From assembly GCA_026018925.1 (NCBI GenBank), contig JAKSZU010000025.1:29231597-29295596 (forward strand): a stretch of DNA of 64,000 nt, in the 5' to 3' direction. The notes under the pieces are model-generated. The model was not told the origin of the DNA. It worked only from the letters and a program-made list of their open reading frames with translations, and searched no databases. Every line of letters starts with the position of its first letter. The first letter of the stretch is position 1. Source of the DNA: Tupaia tana. Its lineage: Eukaryota; Chordata; Mammalia; Scandentia; Tupaiidae. Below are positions 33,820-45,422 of the stretch, piece by piece. A program made the translations under genes and the position numbers.

Positions 33820-33960
33820 CGTTTTTCAGATGAGGAACCTGAGACTGCCCAGAGTTAGGCAACCTGCCTAAGTTCACACGGCCAGTAAGTAACAGGCAGC
33901 GTGCGAGGCCGAGACTTCCTGACCACAGGGACTGAGCCTGGAGCTTGTACGTCTGTCCTG
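33820..33960 (-). mobile_element. MIR SINE fragment, reverse
   Basis: GATGAGGAACCTGAGACTGC, AGGCAACCTGCCTAAGTTCA and CACGGCCAGTAAGTAACAGG follow the MIR reverse order ('gatgaggaaactgaggc ... aacttgcccaaggtcacacagctagtaag'). Confidence 0.8.
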
Positions 33961-34214
33961 CGCAGGGCTGCTCAGAAAATGTTTGAAATTAGCATAGAAA
34001 GACAAAGAGTCACCAAACAGCTGAATAAATAAATGAATAAGATCTTCATCCTAGACTGACCCAGATTCTGGTACGAGACTCTGTCTCTAGGTCATAAAAT
34101 TATGTGAGGGAAGGTCTCTGTGACAAAGAGACCTTCTTAGCAATTAATGGTAAATCCATTGCTAATAATTAAGTAAAATATTAAGTATAACTCAACTATA
34201 TGTATGTTTTTTTT

Positions 34215-34430
34215 AAAAGAGATTTTTTGTTATGGGACACATGCATTCACTGGAGAGACAGAGAGACAGAAAGTGAGAAATCATCCCCCCAGGGGGAATG
34301 GCCACACTGCAATCCCTTCTCCAGTCTCAGGATTTTGGGCATGCATGCACATACACCTGGTGTGAGTGTTAAATCGCTGGGTCTGGGACTCGAACCATGG
34401 TCGGATAGGTGGGAGTCCCTGCTGGTCCCT
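34215..34430 (-). mobile_element. Type-1 SINE, reverse
   Basis: Starts TTTTTTGTTATGGGACACAT, then the purine run, body, GGGACTCGAACCATGG (B-box complement) and TCCCTGCTGGTCCC. Confidence 0.85.
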
Positions 34431-34867
34431 CAACTATATTATTTTAAAAGCCCACTAGGACCAAGGTCATATGGTGTAGAACTTCCACCGTAGCTTGCAA
34501 ATAACAAAATCGTGATTTTATCGTGTTCTATCAATAGGTCAAAGGCAAGAAAGATTGCATCATTTGAACCAATGGTGCAAAGATACTTTATTAAATTCAC
34601 ATTTAGTTTCTGTTTTTAAAATTCAAGTGAGAATATAAGAAAAGCTGCTTACCATAAAAATAGTTGGCAGTCACGTGAAGGTGAGATATCAAATTTGAGA
34701 ACCACAAAGACAAGCTTATCATTATATTATACACTCTTTAAGAAATTCTATCTAAAGGAAGAAAAAGATACATATTAAAGAGTAGTTTTTGTTTGTTTTG
34801 TTTTGTTTTTAATGGATCATGTATGTCTACAACATCCAAAGATATGCGGTAGATACATTCAAATTTG

Positions 34868-35045
34868 GGGCTTGCAGGTGGCATGGTGGTTAAAGACTCT
34901 GGATTCCCCACATGACCAAGCGCAGTTCAAGTCCCAGATCTGATGGCTTCCTTTCTAATTGTCTCTCTCTCACTCACTCTGTTCCTCTCTGGTCAAATTG
35001 AAATAAACAAATGAATAAATAAATAAATAAAGTTAAATAAATTAA
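34868..35045 (+). mobile_element. Short (type-2) SINE with AAAT tail
   Basis: Shares the tRNA-like head of type 1 (GCAGGTGGCATGGTGGTTAA) but skips the body. After the B box it passes to a short CT-rich run and CTCTGGTCAAATTGAAATAA, then AAAT repeats. About 150 bp without tail. Confidence 0.8.
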
Positions 35046-35419
35046 TTCTTAAAAAAAAAGAAAAGAAATATTAAAATTTCAGTAAGATTTAGGAGTTTGA
35101 ATGCTAGCTAAAGATGACCTAAAATAATGTACAAAATAATTTTTAAAAATCCCAATTTCCAGCATCAGCAAAATGACACTATATCATCAGTAGATAATTC
35201 TCATGAGAACTGTGCGCCCCCATTTAAAGAAAGCTGCAGGAATTTAAGGACAGATAGCAAAAAGCCTTGTGTGTAAGGAGAGATACCACATGGTAAGGCT
35301 GAGTACTGTTAAACTGGAAATTTTTCCTACATTTATTCACCCTGAATTTGACAAAGTCATTGTAAGATTCACCTATGAAAATTAACAGAATATTTAAGAA
35401 ATGTTTAAAGGGAACAAAC

Positions 35420-35656
35420 TTTTTTTTTTTTTTTAGAGATTCTTGCTGTAGAGTGTGTGCACTTGCCAGAGAGAGACAGAGAGACAGAAAGCAAGAAATC
35501 ACCCCACAGGGACATGGTCATGCTGCAGTCTTTTCTCCACTCTCCTTGCAGGAACTTAGGCATGCACGTACATGCGTCTGGCTGGGTCCAAGACTCGAAC
35601 CATGGTCAACTATGTGGGAGTCCAGCAACACAAGCATTATGCCATCTGCTGGTCCC
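35420..35656 (-). mobile_element. Type-1 SINE, reverse
   Basis: T run of 15, TTCTTGCTGTAGAGTGTGTG, purine run, then the body, GACTCGAACCATGG and ATGCCATCTGCTGGTCCC. A 20-base part of the body near the B box is missing. Confidence 0.88.
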
Positions 35657-35689
35657 ACAAACATTTTATTTTTAAAGAAAACACACAGT

Positions 35690-36380
35690 GTATTTTATAA
35701 AGCTATAAGAGTTTAAATAATGTAACACTTGTACAAAAACAGCATCTGGGACAATAACCCAGGAAAAGGATCCTATTGTGTATTATATTTCTATACATGA
35801 TAAAGAAGTCATCATAAATCACTTTCTAGAAAGCCAGGATTATTTGAGCAAGGAAGTTGGGACAATCAGCTCACAATTTAAAACACAATATATTTAAATA
35901 ATTACTTCATTTCACATGCCAAAAGACATTTCTGATTAAAGAATATAATGTATACAAATGAAAATTAAAAGAAGATTCCGTTTAATTTCCTTCTTTTGCA
36001 GTAAAAAAGACCTTTCTATTTTCAGAAATGATAAAACAATTTACAAAGGGAAAGATTTCCCTGACAGAGAATTACATACCAATTAGAATTTTTGAATGAT
36101 AAAAACAATAAGAAGCAAACTAGAAAAAATAGTATAACAAATGTGAAAAGCATGAAGATGCCTATAGATAAGTCAGCAAAGGAAAGAGACTGAAAATTCA
36201 CCAAAAAAGGAAATGTAATCAACAAATAAAATATGGGTAAAAGTTAGACTTCAATGCATATCATGAGATACTGTTTTTGCTGATCACTTTGTGTGTGGGA
36301 TATTTTTAACTAAAAACACAAAAGCAAGAATGAGGTGAAGAGACACTTGCATACGTAACTATCAGATTCAAATTGGTAGT
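35690..36380 (+). mobile_element. LINE-1 ORF2 3' fragment
   Basis: Towards its end GAAATGTAATCAACAAATAA, ATATCATGAGATACTGTTTT match the L1 region 'gggaaatgcaaatcaaaaccacaatgagatatc'. Many stops. Confidence 0.55.
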
Positions 36381-36382
36381 TT

Positions 36383-36648
36383 GGGGGTCCAACAGATGAC
36401 ATAGGGTTAAGTTGTTGGACTCCCATATGGCTGACCATGGTTCAAGTCCCAGGCCCAGTGGTTTGTAAATTACACTGGGTGCATATGCGTGTGTGCTGAA
36501 GATCCAGGAGGAGAATGGAGGGGAAGGGATTGTGGTGTGGCCATCCCACCGGGGGTGATTTCTCACTTTCCCTCTCACTATCTCTGTCTCTCTCCTCCCA
36601 CCCCATGGTGAACACATATATCCTATGGCAAAAACCTCTTAAAATAAA
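36383..36648 (+). mobile_element. Type-1 SINE
   Basis: Head GGGGGTCCAACAGATGACAT, B box GGTTCAAGTCC, body AGGAGGAGAATGGAGGGGAA and end TCCTATGGCAAAAACCTCTT. Decayed A box. Confidence 0.88.
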
Positions 36649-37017
36649 ATTGTTAGTTTGGGAAAGGAGCATAGAAATTTGTAGAAGAACTTTAAAATGC
36701 TCATTCGCACCTGGTTCTCTCACCTGGTTCTACTCTGAAACATCAGGGGACTTTGAGCTACATGGTTTGACAAAGTTCCATTGATCTACTCACTCAAGTG
36801 CTCCTTCAGCCTTCATTCAGTGTTCTCTTGGTCAGCCCTGCAACAAACTCTCCAGTTCATTATACAGATGACCCGCCCTTTGGTTGAGCCTCTCTACTGA
36901 ATTTTTCCATTACAACAGTTAAATTCTTTCAGTTACAAAAAGTCTAATTATGTTTGCTACATGCTTAGTTTTTTCTTCATAACATCTTTTTTTGTTTTTG
37001 TTTTTGCAATTGGGCCA

Positions 37018-37175
37018 TGTGATATGGCTTGGTCAATGAAATTTTAGCAAGCTTAATAGAAATAGTATTTGTCATACCTGGTTAATCTAACCTTCTTTTT
37101 TCTCTTAAAGAAAATGGTTAGATTGACCAGGCATATTAAGCTTGCTAAAATGTTGTTGACCAAGCCATGTCACAC
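37018..37175. repeat. Large inverted repeat (hairpin), arms ~60-75 bp
   Basis: Left arm 37018-37092 contains TATGGCTTGGTCAA, ATTTTAGCAAGCTTAATA and ACCTGGTTAATCTAACC. Right arm 37116-37175 contains the reverse complement of each with about 7 mismatches. The left arm has an extra 14-15 bases (near 37057-37071). The loop is about 23 bases, T/A-rich. No poly(A) or coding content. Confidence 0.92.
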
Positions 37176-37372
37176 TGAGGTAGCAGTTAGTCAGGAAAGG
37201 CACCGTGACAGAAAGGTGCCGAGAAGGGTATGCGAAGCGGCTAGATTCAGTCTATGTCCTTTACCACCTGCCCCTGTGGCTGCACACTCCACATGGAGCC
37301 AGCAATTGCACCTCCCTGCAGGTCATACACAAGGACAACTAGACCAGGGACAAGGGCCAGACGACGCCTAAC

Positions 37373-37803
37373 TGTGAAACCCCAAGTGCCTGAGCCCCGT
37401 GACAACTGAGGTAAGCTAATAGTCCCAGAACACATGGAAAAGCTATAGAAAGAATAGCTGACAGCAAAGGGCCACAAATGTGGCCAAAGGCCACCCAAAC
37501 CCTGAGCCTAAATGATAAAGGAATTCTTGTAACTATTAACCACTACTACTTTGTAACAGCCTTAGAAGAATCCACGTGAGGACCAGCAGCTGGCATAATG
37601 GCTATGTCGCTGAGCTGACTCCCACAGAGTCGACCGCGATTAGAGTCCTGGACCTAGTGGCTTAAACTCACGCCAGGTGTGTGTGCATGCATGCCCAAGA
37701 TCCTGAGAGGAAAATGAAGAAGGAATTGTGGTGTGGCCATCCCTCCGGGAGTGATTTCTTGCTTTCTGTCTGTCTTTCTGGTAAGCGCATGCACCCTATA
37801 GCG

Positions 37804-37845
<42 letters not shown>

Positions 37846-38420
37846 ATGTGAGATAGAAGATAAGAACCCTAAAAATATGGTTAGGCTATAGGCCCAAAAT
37901 GGAATAGTGAAATGGCCAAGTTTTAAGATCGGGACACAACAGCTCAGCAGCAGCGAGAGAAGTGGCTTGCAGAGTGGACGACTGGCCTAAAATGAAGGCT
38001 TGGTCCTGATCCCACCACAGTCTGGGAAGAAGGGGGCAAGGTCCTCTACGGCCCAAAGCTTTTAGACAGCCTCAAGACCTTCACACATACTATGAAATTA
38101 GGAAAAATAACCATACCCACCTAGCACGTGACCCCCACCATGAAGGAAGCACGTTCACGAGCCCCTTCTGAGAACAGAGGCAGACAAAGCCCCTCCCAAC
38201 CAAGATAAAAGCCCCTCACCTCAGTTCCTCTGCAACAATCCATTTTCTGGAACTCCTGCCTGCCTGGGAGCTTTTCTCTCCTCCAATAAATCCCTCTTTG
38301 CTATCCCCTCTCTGTGTCCACATCTCTAATTCTTTGTGAACATGAGTCGAAGAATCGGATTCACTCTTGTTCCTGCACTGGGTACTGGGTACTGGGTCCA
38401 CGCACACCAGTGTCCCATGT
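37373..38420 (+). mobile_element. Solo LTR of an endogenous retrovirus (ERV1-like), split by a SINE
   Basis: Begins TGTGAAACCCCAAGTGCCTG. It has a TATA-type AGATAAAAG at 38203-38211 and, about 80 bases on, a poly(A) signal AATAAA at 38285-38290 followed by a T/C-rich U5 (CCTCTTTGCTATCCCCTCTC). This spacing of promoter and poly(A) signal is that of gammaretrovirus-type LTRs. No internal viral genes lie on either side, so it is a solo LTR or too decayed to show them. The 3' limit (between 38400 and 38430) is uncertain. No target duplication was identified. Confidence 0.6.
37581..37844 (+). mobile_element. Young type-1 SINE with a 41-base poly(A)
   Basis: Head GACCAGCAGCTGGCATAATG through CCCTATAGCG followed by 41 A (37804-37844). 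Flanked by CACGTGAG (37573-37580) and CATGTGAG (37845-37852), a likely target duplication. It sits in the LTR. Confidence 0.9.
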
Positions 38421-39955
38421 CAACATGTCCAGGCCTTACATCACTGGGTCAAAGAGTAAACTCAGCCCACGGAGGTCGTGAGTGGGTGAGTGAATGCCGG
38501 TCACCATGACAGCTCAGCGTCTGTGAGAGCATCACCCAGCCTCATGGCCCCCCCCCAGAAGGCTCGCCGCTGCCAGCTCCATGCACTGGTGCTTGCCAAT
38601 CACTGCTTGGTTAGGTTGGAGATAGAAACAAAATAAAAATAAATAAGCAAGAAGTAAGTCTATACACTTAAAAATACAGACTCTATGTCTCTATTGCAGG
38701 TAATTACAATGTGCACACGGATGCCCTCCATGAGCCTCTGCCACCCGTCATCAGCCAATAAACCGCATCTACCACCACGATAAAGCCCAGTTGCCTCTCT
38801 TCCCCAGAAGTGATGTTTTAGACGTATGCATGTGTACGTCCTGGGAGGAAAACAATGTAGTTTTCAGTGGGAAACACTATTTGTTGTCAATTTGCTTTGG
38901 GACCATTGAAAATCCTCCTGTTTAGTTCCTCAGAGATGTTCAGTAAATGATTGCTAACTACATTCCCTCCATCTTACTTCATAGCCCGTTTCTCTTACCT
39001 CTCTGCTAATCATTTCCCAACTTCTACTTTACTGTTTAATTTTAATCTTGCCCTTGACTCTCTGATGAAATCACCTTGTCTTTCTGCTCAGAGTTCTGTC
39101 TTACGTTCGTTACCACCTCTAGTCTCTGGTGTACTGATCTTATCTTACAGCACACGTGTGCCAGAGCTGTGTCGCATGGCATCACGACCTCTGTTTTGCC
39201 ACCTCCTAGTCCACAGGTGACGGTATCTCCTGAAAAAATGCTGTCCCCAACCTTCCCGGTGTGTGCCATGCAATTCCAAGGTTGTCTGAAGCTTTCTCCA
39301 TCCCCTGACAAAGGTGTCTGCAGGGAAGCGTTGACATTGGTGACTCCCATACAAATGTCTGCCAGTGTCCCTCCCCACAGACTGGCCCTCATAGAGAGGG
39401 TGGGCTGAGAGGGCGGACGAGTGTGGCATATGGAGGTGTTATCTTCGGAGTAGAGTAAGCTGTTCGAATCTTGACACTGACTGTCCTCCTTGGGAGAAGC
39501 AATCTCTCCACCCCCACGCCAGCTCACCTAGAATGGGCTGATGGCCATTGAGATACTTCTGTGCTTCTTGTAAGGGGCCACTGGCCTTCAGTTCCTTGAG
39601 GCACTTCTCTGTCGTCCCTGCCGATCCAGCTGTTCCAAACGTCCAAGCCGTCCCAGGTTCCTGGGGACTTCAGGACCATGGCCAGAGTCCCTCTACCCTC
39701 TCTGCCTGTGCTGCTCCGACTGTAAAAATCCTCGTTCTCAAGTCACTGTGCCTTGATCTGCACATGGACTGATCCCGTCGACCGTGGGGATTAATATGGC
39801 GACCAAAAGGAGAACACGTGAAGGCCCCTGACATGTAGCAGATGACCACTGAATGTCGTCTTTGTTCTTCATGTCAAAGGGACTCAGGCTTCAGTCAGAG
39901 AGCATCCATCCCCATCAGCTTAAATAGTGTTTCCAATCTCAAGATTCAAAAGATA
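38421..39955. other. Unassigned intergenic sequence
   Basis: Longest open frame 161 codons (minus, 39042-39527), overlapped on the other strand by one of 110. Neither has a motif and neither is near an acceptor/donor pair that would make a gene. No repeat recognised. Confidence 0.45.
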
Positions 39956-39959
39956 CCTC

Positions 39960-39980
39960 CCACACACACACACACACACT
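39960..39980. repeat. (CA)n microsatellite, short
   Basis: About ten CA units. Confidence 0.9.
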
Positions 39981-40427
39981 CAAGGGCTCTTGTGGCAACA
40001 ATTTTGCAGCCCACAGACCAGAGGCCCTGCTAAGAAAGAATGATTATGTCTTAGATTACATACATATGATTTAAACATGGTGCAGTGTTTGGGATGTCTA
40101 CCTACAAGTCAGTGACAATCAAGAGTTGCTCATAGGATCAGTAGCAAAATGTCACCAGGATGACAGAAGGTGCCAATTAAGTAAAGTAATTTATCACAGA
40201 AATGTTTTGAAAGATTTCAGAACTGTGTGTAAAGGGACCATTGTGTTATTTAGGCCTACAGTCTTACTGGTTAATTTATGTCTATAAAATGGCATAAATT
40301 CTTTCTCATTAGGCGTAATGAGTTCATCCAACTCAACTAATAACGTGGAACATCTGTCAGGGTGACCTTCCGGCATGCTCTTTTGAGTGATGTCACAGAG
40401 TGTCTTGATTTATCCCTCCTCGCGGGT

Positions 40428-40480
40428 ACCAGGAGGTCAAGGCCAGCCCATGATGACTGTAAGACCTGTCTCTCACTTGC
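40428..40480 (+). mobile_element. Possible 7SL-type SINE remnant
   Basis: ACCAGGAGGTCAAGGCCAGC ... GTAAGACCTGTCTC resembles the Alu/B1 core 'caggagttcaagaccagcctgg ... gagaccctgtctc'. Short and uncertain. Confidence 0.3.
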
Positions 40481-40561
40481 TATTGTGAACCGAGTCACGT
40501 TACTAAGGCTACATTGCCCAAAGTCTATTCTAAACACATAGACTTAACACTGGGATGTTAA

Positions 40562-40625
40562 GAGAAATAAAAGAAGGAAAAAAGGAAGGGAGGGTGGGAG
40601 GGAGGTCAAAAGGGAGGAAAGAAGA
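40562..40625. repeat. GA-rich tract
   Basis: GGAAGGGAGGGTGGGAGGGA-type low complexity. Confidence 0.85.
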
Positions 40626-41412
40626 ATTCTCATGATCCTCTATGTTTGGCAAATATAAGATTAAACAATGTTTATCAGAAGAGTTCACAGACCTTTAAAA
40701 ACATACTTCTACATCATGACTTTCCCCAGGGAAGAGTGGACACGTGATGCTTAGTGCTCGTGCAGCAAGGACTCAGGGTCCATGAAGACCTCGTGGAGTA
40801 CCGGGAAGGCACTCTGGCTGCTGTCCCTCTCCCTTTTTGCCCTGTAAAAAAACAATTACCTTGGAAATGACTCAGAGCCTCAGAGGTGCCTGGACCGCCC
40901 AAGCCCCGCCTTTCTCTGGTTGCAGGTCTGTGTCGTGTTGTGTTGTGTTTTCCAAATCCATCATTGCTCCCACTCAGGGTCAGATCTCCCGCACAGGTTA
41001 TAACAAACTTATTCACCACTAACTGGTAAATGAAGGAATGCTGTCATTTAAAAAAATCATTCATTTAAAAAAAAATTACTCCTTTCTTTGAATTGTCTCT
41101 ACATTTTATAGAAAAAGTCACTTCGCAATCTAGTATCTTTAAAAAATATATTTTCAATGATCTATTAGCTGACAACTTGATTTGGTTTTCTTTCGATTTG
41201 GTTAAATGTAAAGAACTGGAGAGTATTTGACTTGTAAAAACCTTTTCCATCATTTTAGTTATCCATTCTTTCCACTTCTAGGCAATAGAGCAAAGAGACT
41301 ATATCATATTTATAACTGTAACTTTTTTCATTTAGAGTCACCTTGACTAACCTGTAATGTTTGCAAATAATTAGAAAACAAAAATATTGTTTATTTTTAT
41401 CAAAATTTGCTG

Positions 41413-41680
41413 GGAACCAGCAGTTAGCGTAATGGCTATGTCGCTGGACTCCCACGTAGTCGACCGCAGTTCGCATCTCGGACCCGGTGGCTTACAACTC
41501 ATGCCGGGCGCGTGTGCGTGCGTGCCCAAGATCCCGAGAGGAGAATGGAGGAGAAGGGATTGCGCCGTGACCATCCCCCCTGGGGGGCGATTTCTCACTT
41601 TCTGTCTCTATGTCTCTCTCTGTCTGTCTGGCGAGCGCACGCGCCCTATAGCGAAAAACCTCTCCAAAAAAAAAAAAAAA
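41413..41680 (+). mobile_element. Young type-1 SINE with target-site duplication
   Basis: Near-consensus copy with many CpG sites retained (GCCGGGCGCGTGTGCGTGCG; GCGAGCGCACGCGCCCTATA), which indicates little time for decay. An exact duplication AAAATTTGCTG flanks it (41402-41412 and 41681-41691). Confidence 0.95.
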
Positions 41681-41934
41681 AAAATTTGCTGATACATTTG
41701 CTGACTTTTTTGCTTTTTATCTTATTGCTCACTTTCAAGATGTTTTCACTTAAGCCTAAGTAGTGAGGAGAGGATACATTCAGTCTATGGGATAATATCC
41801 CATAATATAACATAACTGAACTAGTCTCTATTTCTAACCAATTAGCCATACCTAATGTATTTTCTACCAGAAAGTTGATCTGGCTTAATTTCTCAAGTTA
41901 CTGTGAAGTCCTAACATTTCATTTTTGGATTATA

Positions 41935-42385
41935 ATTCCAAGATAGTTACGAGGTGGATGGGTGGATGACAGACGAGTAGGTAGTTGAATGGATGGGTAA
42001 ATGGATGGGTGGGTGGATAATAGAGATATTGCCTTGTTTCAAATGTGCTACCTGTGTGAAATAGGTACTGTCACCTTTGATATTCCCAGGAGTGGCACAT
42101 TTTGAATAATAGGGGTTTCAAGAGATAAGATGTTAAATTTAAATTGTCATCACTGTTGTTGCATTCAAAATATGTTAATGTGAAATGAAATAGTCTATTT
42201 CTAATACGATGTTTAGCTCTTAACAGAAAAATTTATAAGACCAAGAAAATTGGAAAGCTTTATCCAAGTTCATGGCGGAGGCTTCAGGGAAACAATATCT
42301 CAGATAGCCTCTTCCTTTCTCCAAGTATTTTCACATTCCAGAACAATGCTCTAAGGAAAACAGAAGGTGGGTGAGGTCTGTTTTT
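41935..42385 (+). repeat. Unnamed diverged repeat, copy 1
   Basis: Pairs with 43870-44250 in the same order: a GGATGGGTGGAT tract (41955-42018), CCTTTGATATTCCC (42074), CTATTTCTAATACGATG (42195) and TTCACATTCCAGAACAATGC (42330). Family not recognised. Confidence 0.6.
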
Positions 42386-42769
42386 TCTTTAGTGAAAAAG
42401 GATAAAGGTGATTACTAAAGGGGAATTGGGAAGAAGGAAAGCAGTAAGATGTTTTCATGTAAAACAGGGCTGAATAGCTTTAAATTTTAGAATACATATA
42501 GAAGTCCTAAAAATAAATTAATAGCCACCTGTGCTTGCAGACCCCCTCCCTGAAAAATCTACATGAAACCACAGGATATGTCCACAGTGCAGTTTAAAGA
42601 CCACTGCCAAAGACCACCATCAACTTAATCAGATATTAACAAAATGTTTTCCAAGCGATTAAGCCTACGTAAAGTCCCACCCACAGTGTAGAAGTCTTCC
42701 TAAGACTCCCCAGTCTTACCAACTAGTGGGATTCATCCTCAAAGTTTCTACCTGCCAATTTAATGACTA

Positions 42770-43560
42770 AAATAATTTCTATTTTATTTTGCATTTCTTC
42801 CATTGCTGAGACTGAGCATTCTCATGTTCACTGACATCTTATGGTTCCCCCTCAGTGAGATCCCCATTTATGTCTTTACTCCATGTATCTATCGGGAATA
42901 TTTATTTTTTTCTTTTTGACTATCAAGGGTTTTTTTCAATTATGCATTTTGTGCCATAATAGTACTTTGTGGATCACATGTATTAAAAATATCTTCAAAC
43001 GAAATAAAATAATCCCCTGGTTTGTGTATTATTTTCACTCTGTTTTTAAATTATCTTGATGAACAAAATTCTCAATTCCAGTGTAGTCATATTTGTTATT
43101 ATTTTTCTTTATGATTTGTGCTTTTTGTGTTTCAAGAAATTCTTAAAATCTCAGGATCATAAATGCATCTCTATATTTTCTTCTAATAGTTTAAAGTTTA
43201 GCCATTCACTTTAAGTACTAGATCCATCTAGAACTGATTTTTGTGTCTGAGATAAAGGATCTATTTTCATTTCTTACCATCTAGAAAAATAGTTGTCTTA
43301 GTACCATTTATAAAATTCTCCATTGTTCTTCACTGATCCGCAGGGCCAGCTCAGTCCGCTCATGGATTCTTTTGTGTTTGTTTCATTGACCTGCTAAACT
43401 CTGCATACATCAAAATTGTGACATCTCAATTGGTCTAGCTTCATTACAAGGAGCCTTGCTAGCCAGCAGGGTAACTTTCTACCTCACCTGGTTGGAGCGT
43501 TCATCAAGAATACCTTGGCTAGTTTTGGCCCTTTGCCCTTGTGGTGGCTACAAAGCACAT
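42770..43560 (-). mobile_element. Old LINE-1 3' part, reverse
   Basis: Contains GCATTTCTTCCATTGCTGAG-type L1 UTR, CTAGAACTGATTTTTGTGTC near 43230 ('gaattaatttttgtgta' in L1) and ATTGGTCTAGCTTCATTACA then TACCTTGGCTAGTTTTGGCC near 43512 ('ttggctattctaggtcctttgcat'). Strongly diverged. Confidence 0.65.
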
Positions 43561-43869
43561 TACTTAATCCTCCCTCCAGAGAGCCTGCAGTCAGCTGGCG
43601 TCTCGTCTCCGGTTGGAGGTGTCGTGGGAGCCCAGGCTGCAAACTCACAGCTAGTCCCAGATGGCTGAGCACCGTACTGTGGAGAAAGGGCTCACCATGT
43701 CGGGTGCCTGAGATCCCTCTGCAGGCCGTGGTGCTGGCTAGGCTCTCACCGGGCTGGCGGAGACCTTGCAGCTGCGCTGAGGTGGGGCCCTTCCTGTCTG
43801 AGCCTCCTTTCGTTCCTATTTCTTTTCACAGGGGTCAGGATGCCAGACAAACTCTTCACTCTTGATTAC

Positions 43870-44250
43870 AGCTGTAAGACAGAAAACAGGCAAGTGGGAG
43901 GACGGATGGCTGGCTGGGTGGGTGGGCAGAAGATGGAGATACAGCCTTGCCCTGCCATCTTTGGTATTCACAAATCAGACACTGCATGGAAAGAGAAGAC
44001 ATCAAATCGTATCAGTGGTCCTGGATTCAGAATATCCTAATGGGGAACAAAATATCCCCTTTCTAACACAATGCTTGGTTCTAAGCAGAGAAGTGTACAA
44101 GACAGGAAAATTAAATGCCCCATGCAGGTTTATGATACCTCAGTTGAAAGAAGCTCCAGTGTAATAATATACTGAATATCTTGCATTGGCTTTATATCTG
44201 GTGCCTCTGCGTATTTCTACATTCCAGAACAATGCACCAGAGTAACAGGT
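43870..44250 (+). repeat. Unnamed diverged repeat, copy 2
   Basis: Counterpart of 41935-42385: GGTGGGTGGGCAGAAGATGG (43919), ATCTTTGGTATTCACA (43958), CCCTTTCTAACACAATGCTT (44057) and TCTACATTCCAGAACAATGC (44216). Same order, same strand, about 1.9 kb apart. Confidence 0.6.
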
Positions 44251-44254
44251 GCAC

Positions 44255-44640
44255 TGGCCCCAGTCTGAAGGCTCTGTGCCTGCTTTCCTTTGGATAAATA
44301 CCGAGTAGTGGGGTTGCTGGGTCATATGGAAGTTGCACATCAGTTTCTTAAGGAAACTTACTAGTGTTTTTTGTGGTGAAAAACAAAATTTAACTCTCCT
44401 TTAATAATTTTCTCAGGAAAATCATGGAGAGGCCATCATCTCAGTAGAGACACTGGTTGGTGAAAGTGGGCCAGTTTGCAGACCGTGAGTAATATTCATC
44501 AACATGTCTTAGCAATTGTGAATAATGCTGCAATGAACTTGGATGTGCACGTGTTTTCCTGACTGCATTCCGACCCTTTGGGTAGATACCCAGGAGTGGG
44601 ATTGCTGGATCAGATGGTAGTTCCAAACAGAAGGAGCTAA
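44255..44640 (-). mobile_element. Two LINE-1 3' end fragments in tandem, reverse
   Basis: First: GGATAAATACCGAGTAGTGG then GTTGCTGGGTCATATGGAAG (44290-44330). Second: GCAATTGTGAATAATGCTGC then AGATACCCAGGAGTGGGATT and GCTGGATCAGATGGTAGTTC (44513-44625). Both are the same part of the L1 3' end in reverse, so two insertions or a duplication. Confidence 0.8.
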
Positions 44641-45422
44641 AATGCTTGGTTTTGGAAAGACCACAGCAAGTGGAATTGGCACTCATGCTCGCTACAACCC
44701 TATCTTGTCACAGCCCTAGTCGAAGGACCTGGGGAGGTGACACAAGATGAAGAGGAGGAGTTGGAACGCACCCACAGAGTATGTGTGAAGCACAGGCTGG
44801 GTCTGGCTGGGCCACCTCCGTCTTTCTCTCCCTCTCTGTGGGTGATTTATGTGTCGAGTCTGAGGTCCCCGGGGCTGCAGTTGATAGGAACAGGACACCC
44901 CAGTTTGTGAGCTTCCAGACTAAATCGTGTTAGTGTGAGTGACAGGGACCCTGCTTGCAATGCGGTTCCTAGGAGCTGGCTGTTCCTGACGTTTTACGGA
45001 CACTCCGAGTAAATACGCTGAGACCAACATGTGCGGTCAGGTGCTGAGCCCAGTGTAGAACAGGCTGCACAAACCCATGCCCTCAGATGTGAAAGCCAAG
45101 TTACAGATTAATGCAATTCAAACAGAAGAGGTTTGACCAAGGGAGAGCTTAAGAGATTAACGGAGAAGCAGAGGAAAAATTGAATACGGTTGCATGCCAC
45201 TTCACAGAAAGCATATAGTCCTCAATTATTTTATTCCAGTTTCTTTCCAGTCAAAAAATTGGGTTAATGCTTTCACTACTCCAGTTTGACCCTAGCTTTC
45301 CAAAAAACATAAGGAAGCTCTGTGTCATGGTGGTGTGCTATGTGCTACTCAGGAATACTGTATTATCACTATTAATCTGGGACTGACATGAAATTTCAAG
45401 AGTATTCAAAATCATGACCCTC
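44641..45422. other. Unassigned intergenic sequence
   Basis: No gene or repeat recognised. Confidence 0.45.

Noticed and set aside
39042-39527. 161-codon minus-strand frame, considered as a lineage-specific gene
   Set aside because: No start context, domain or splice evidence, and the opposite strand is equally open.
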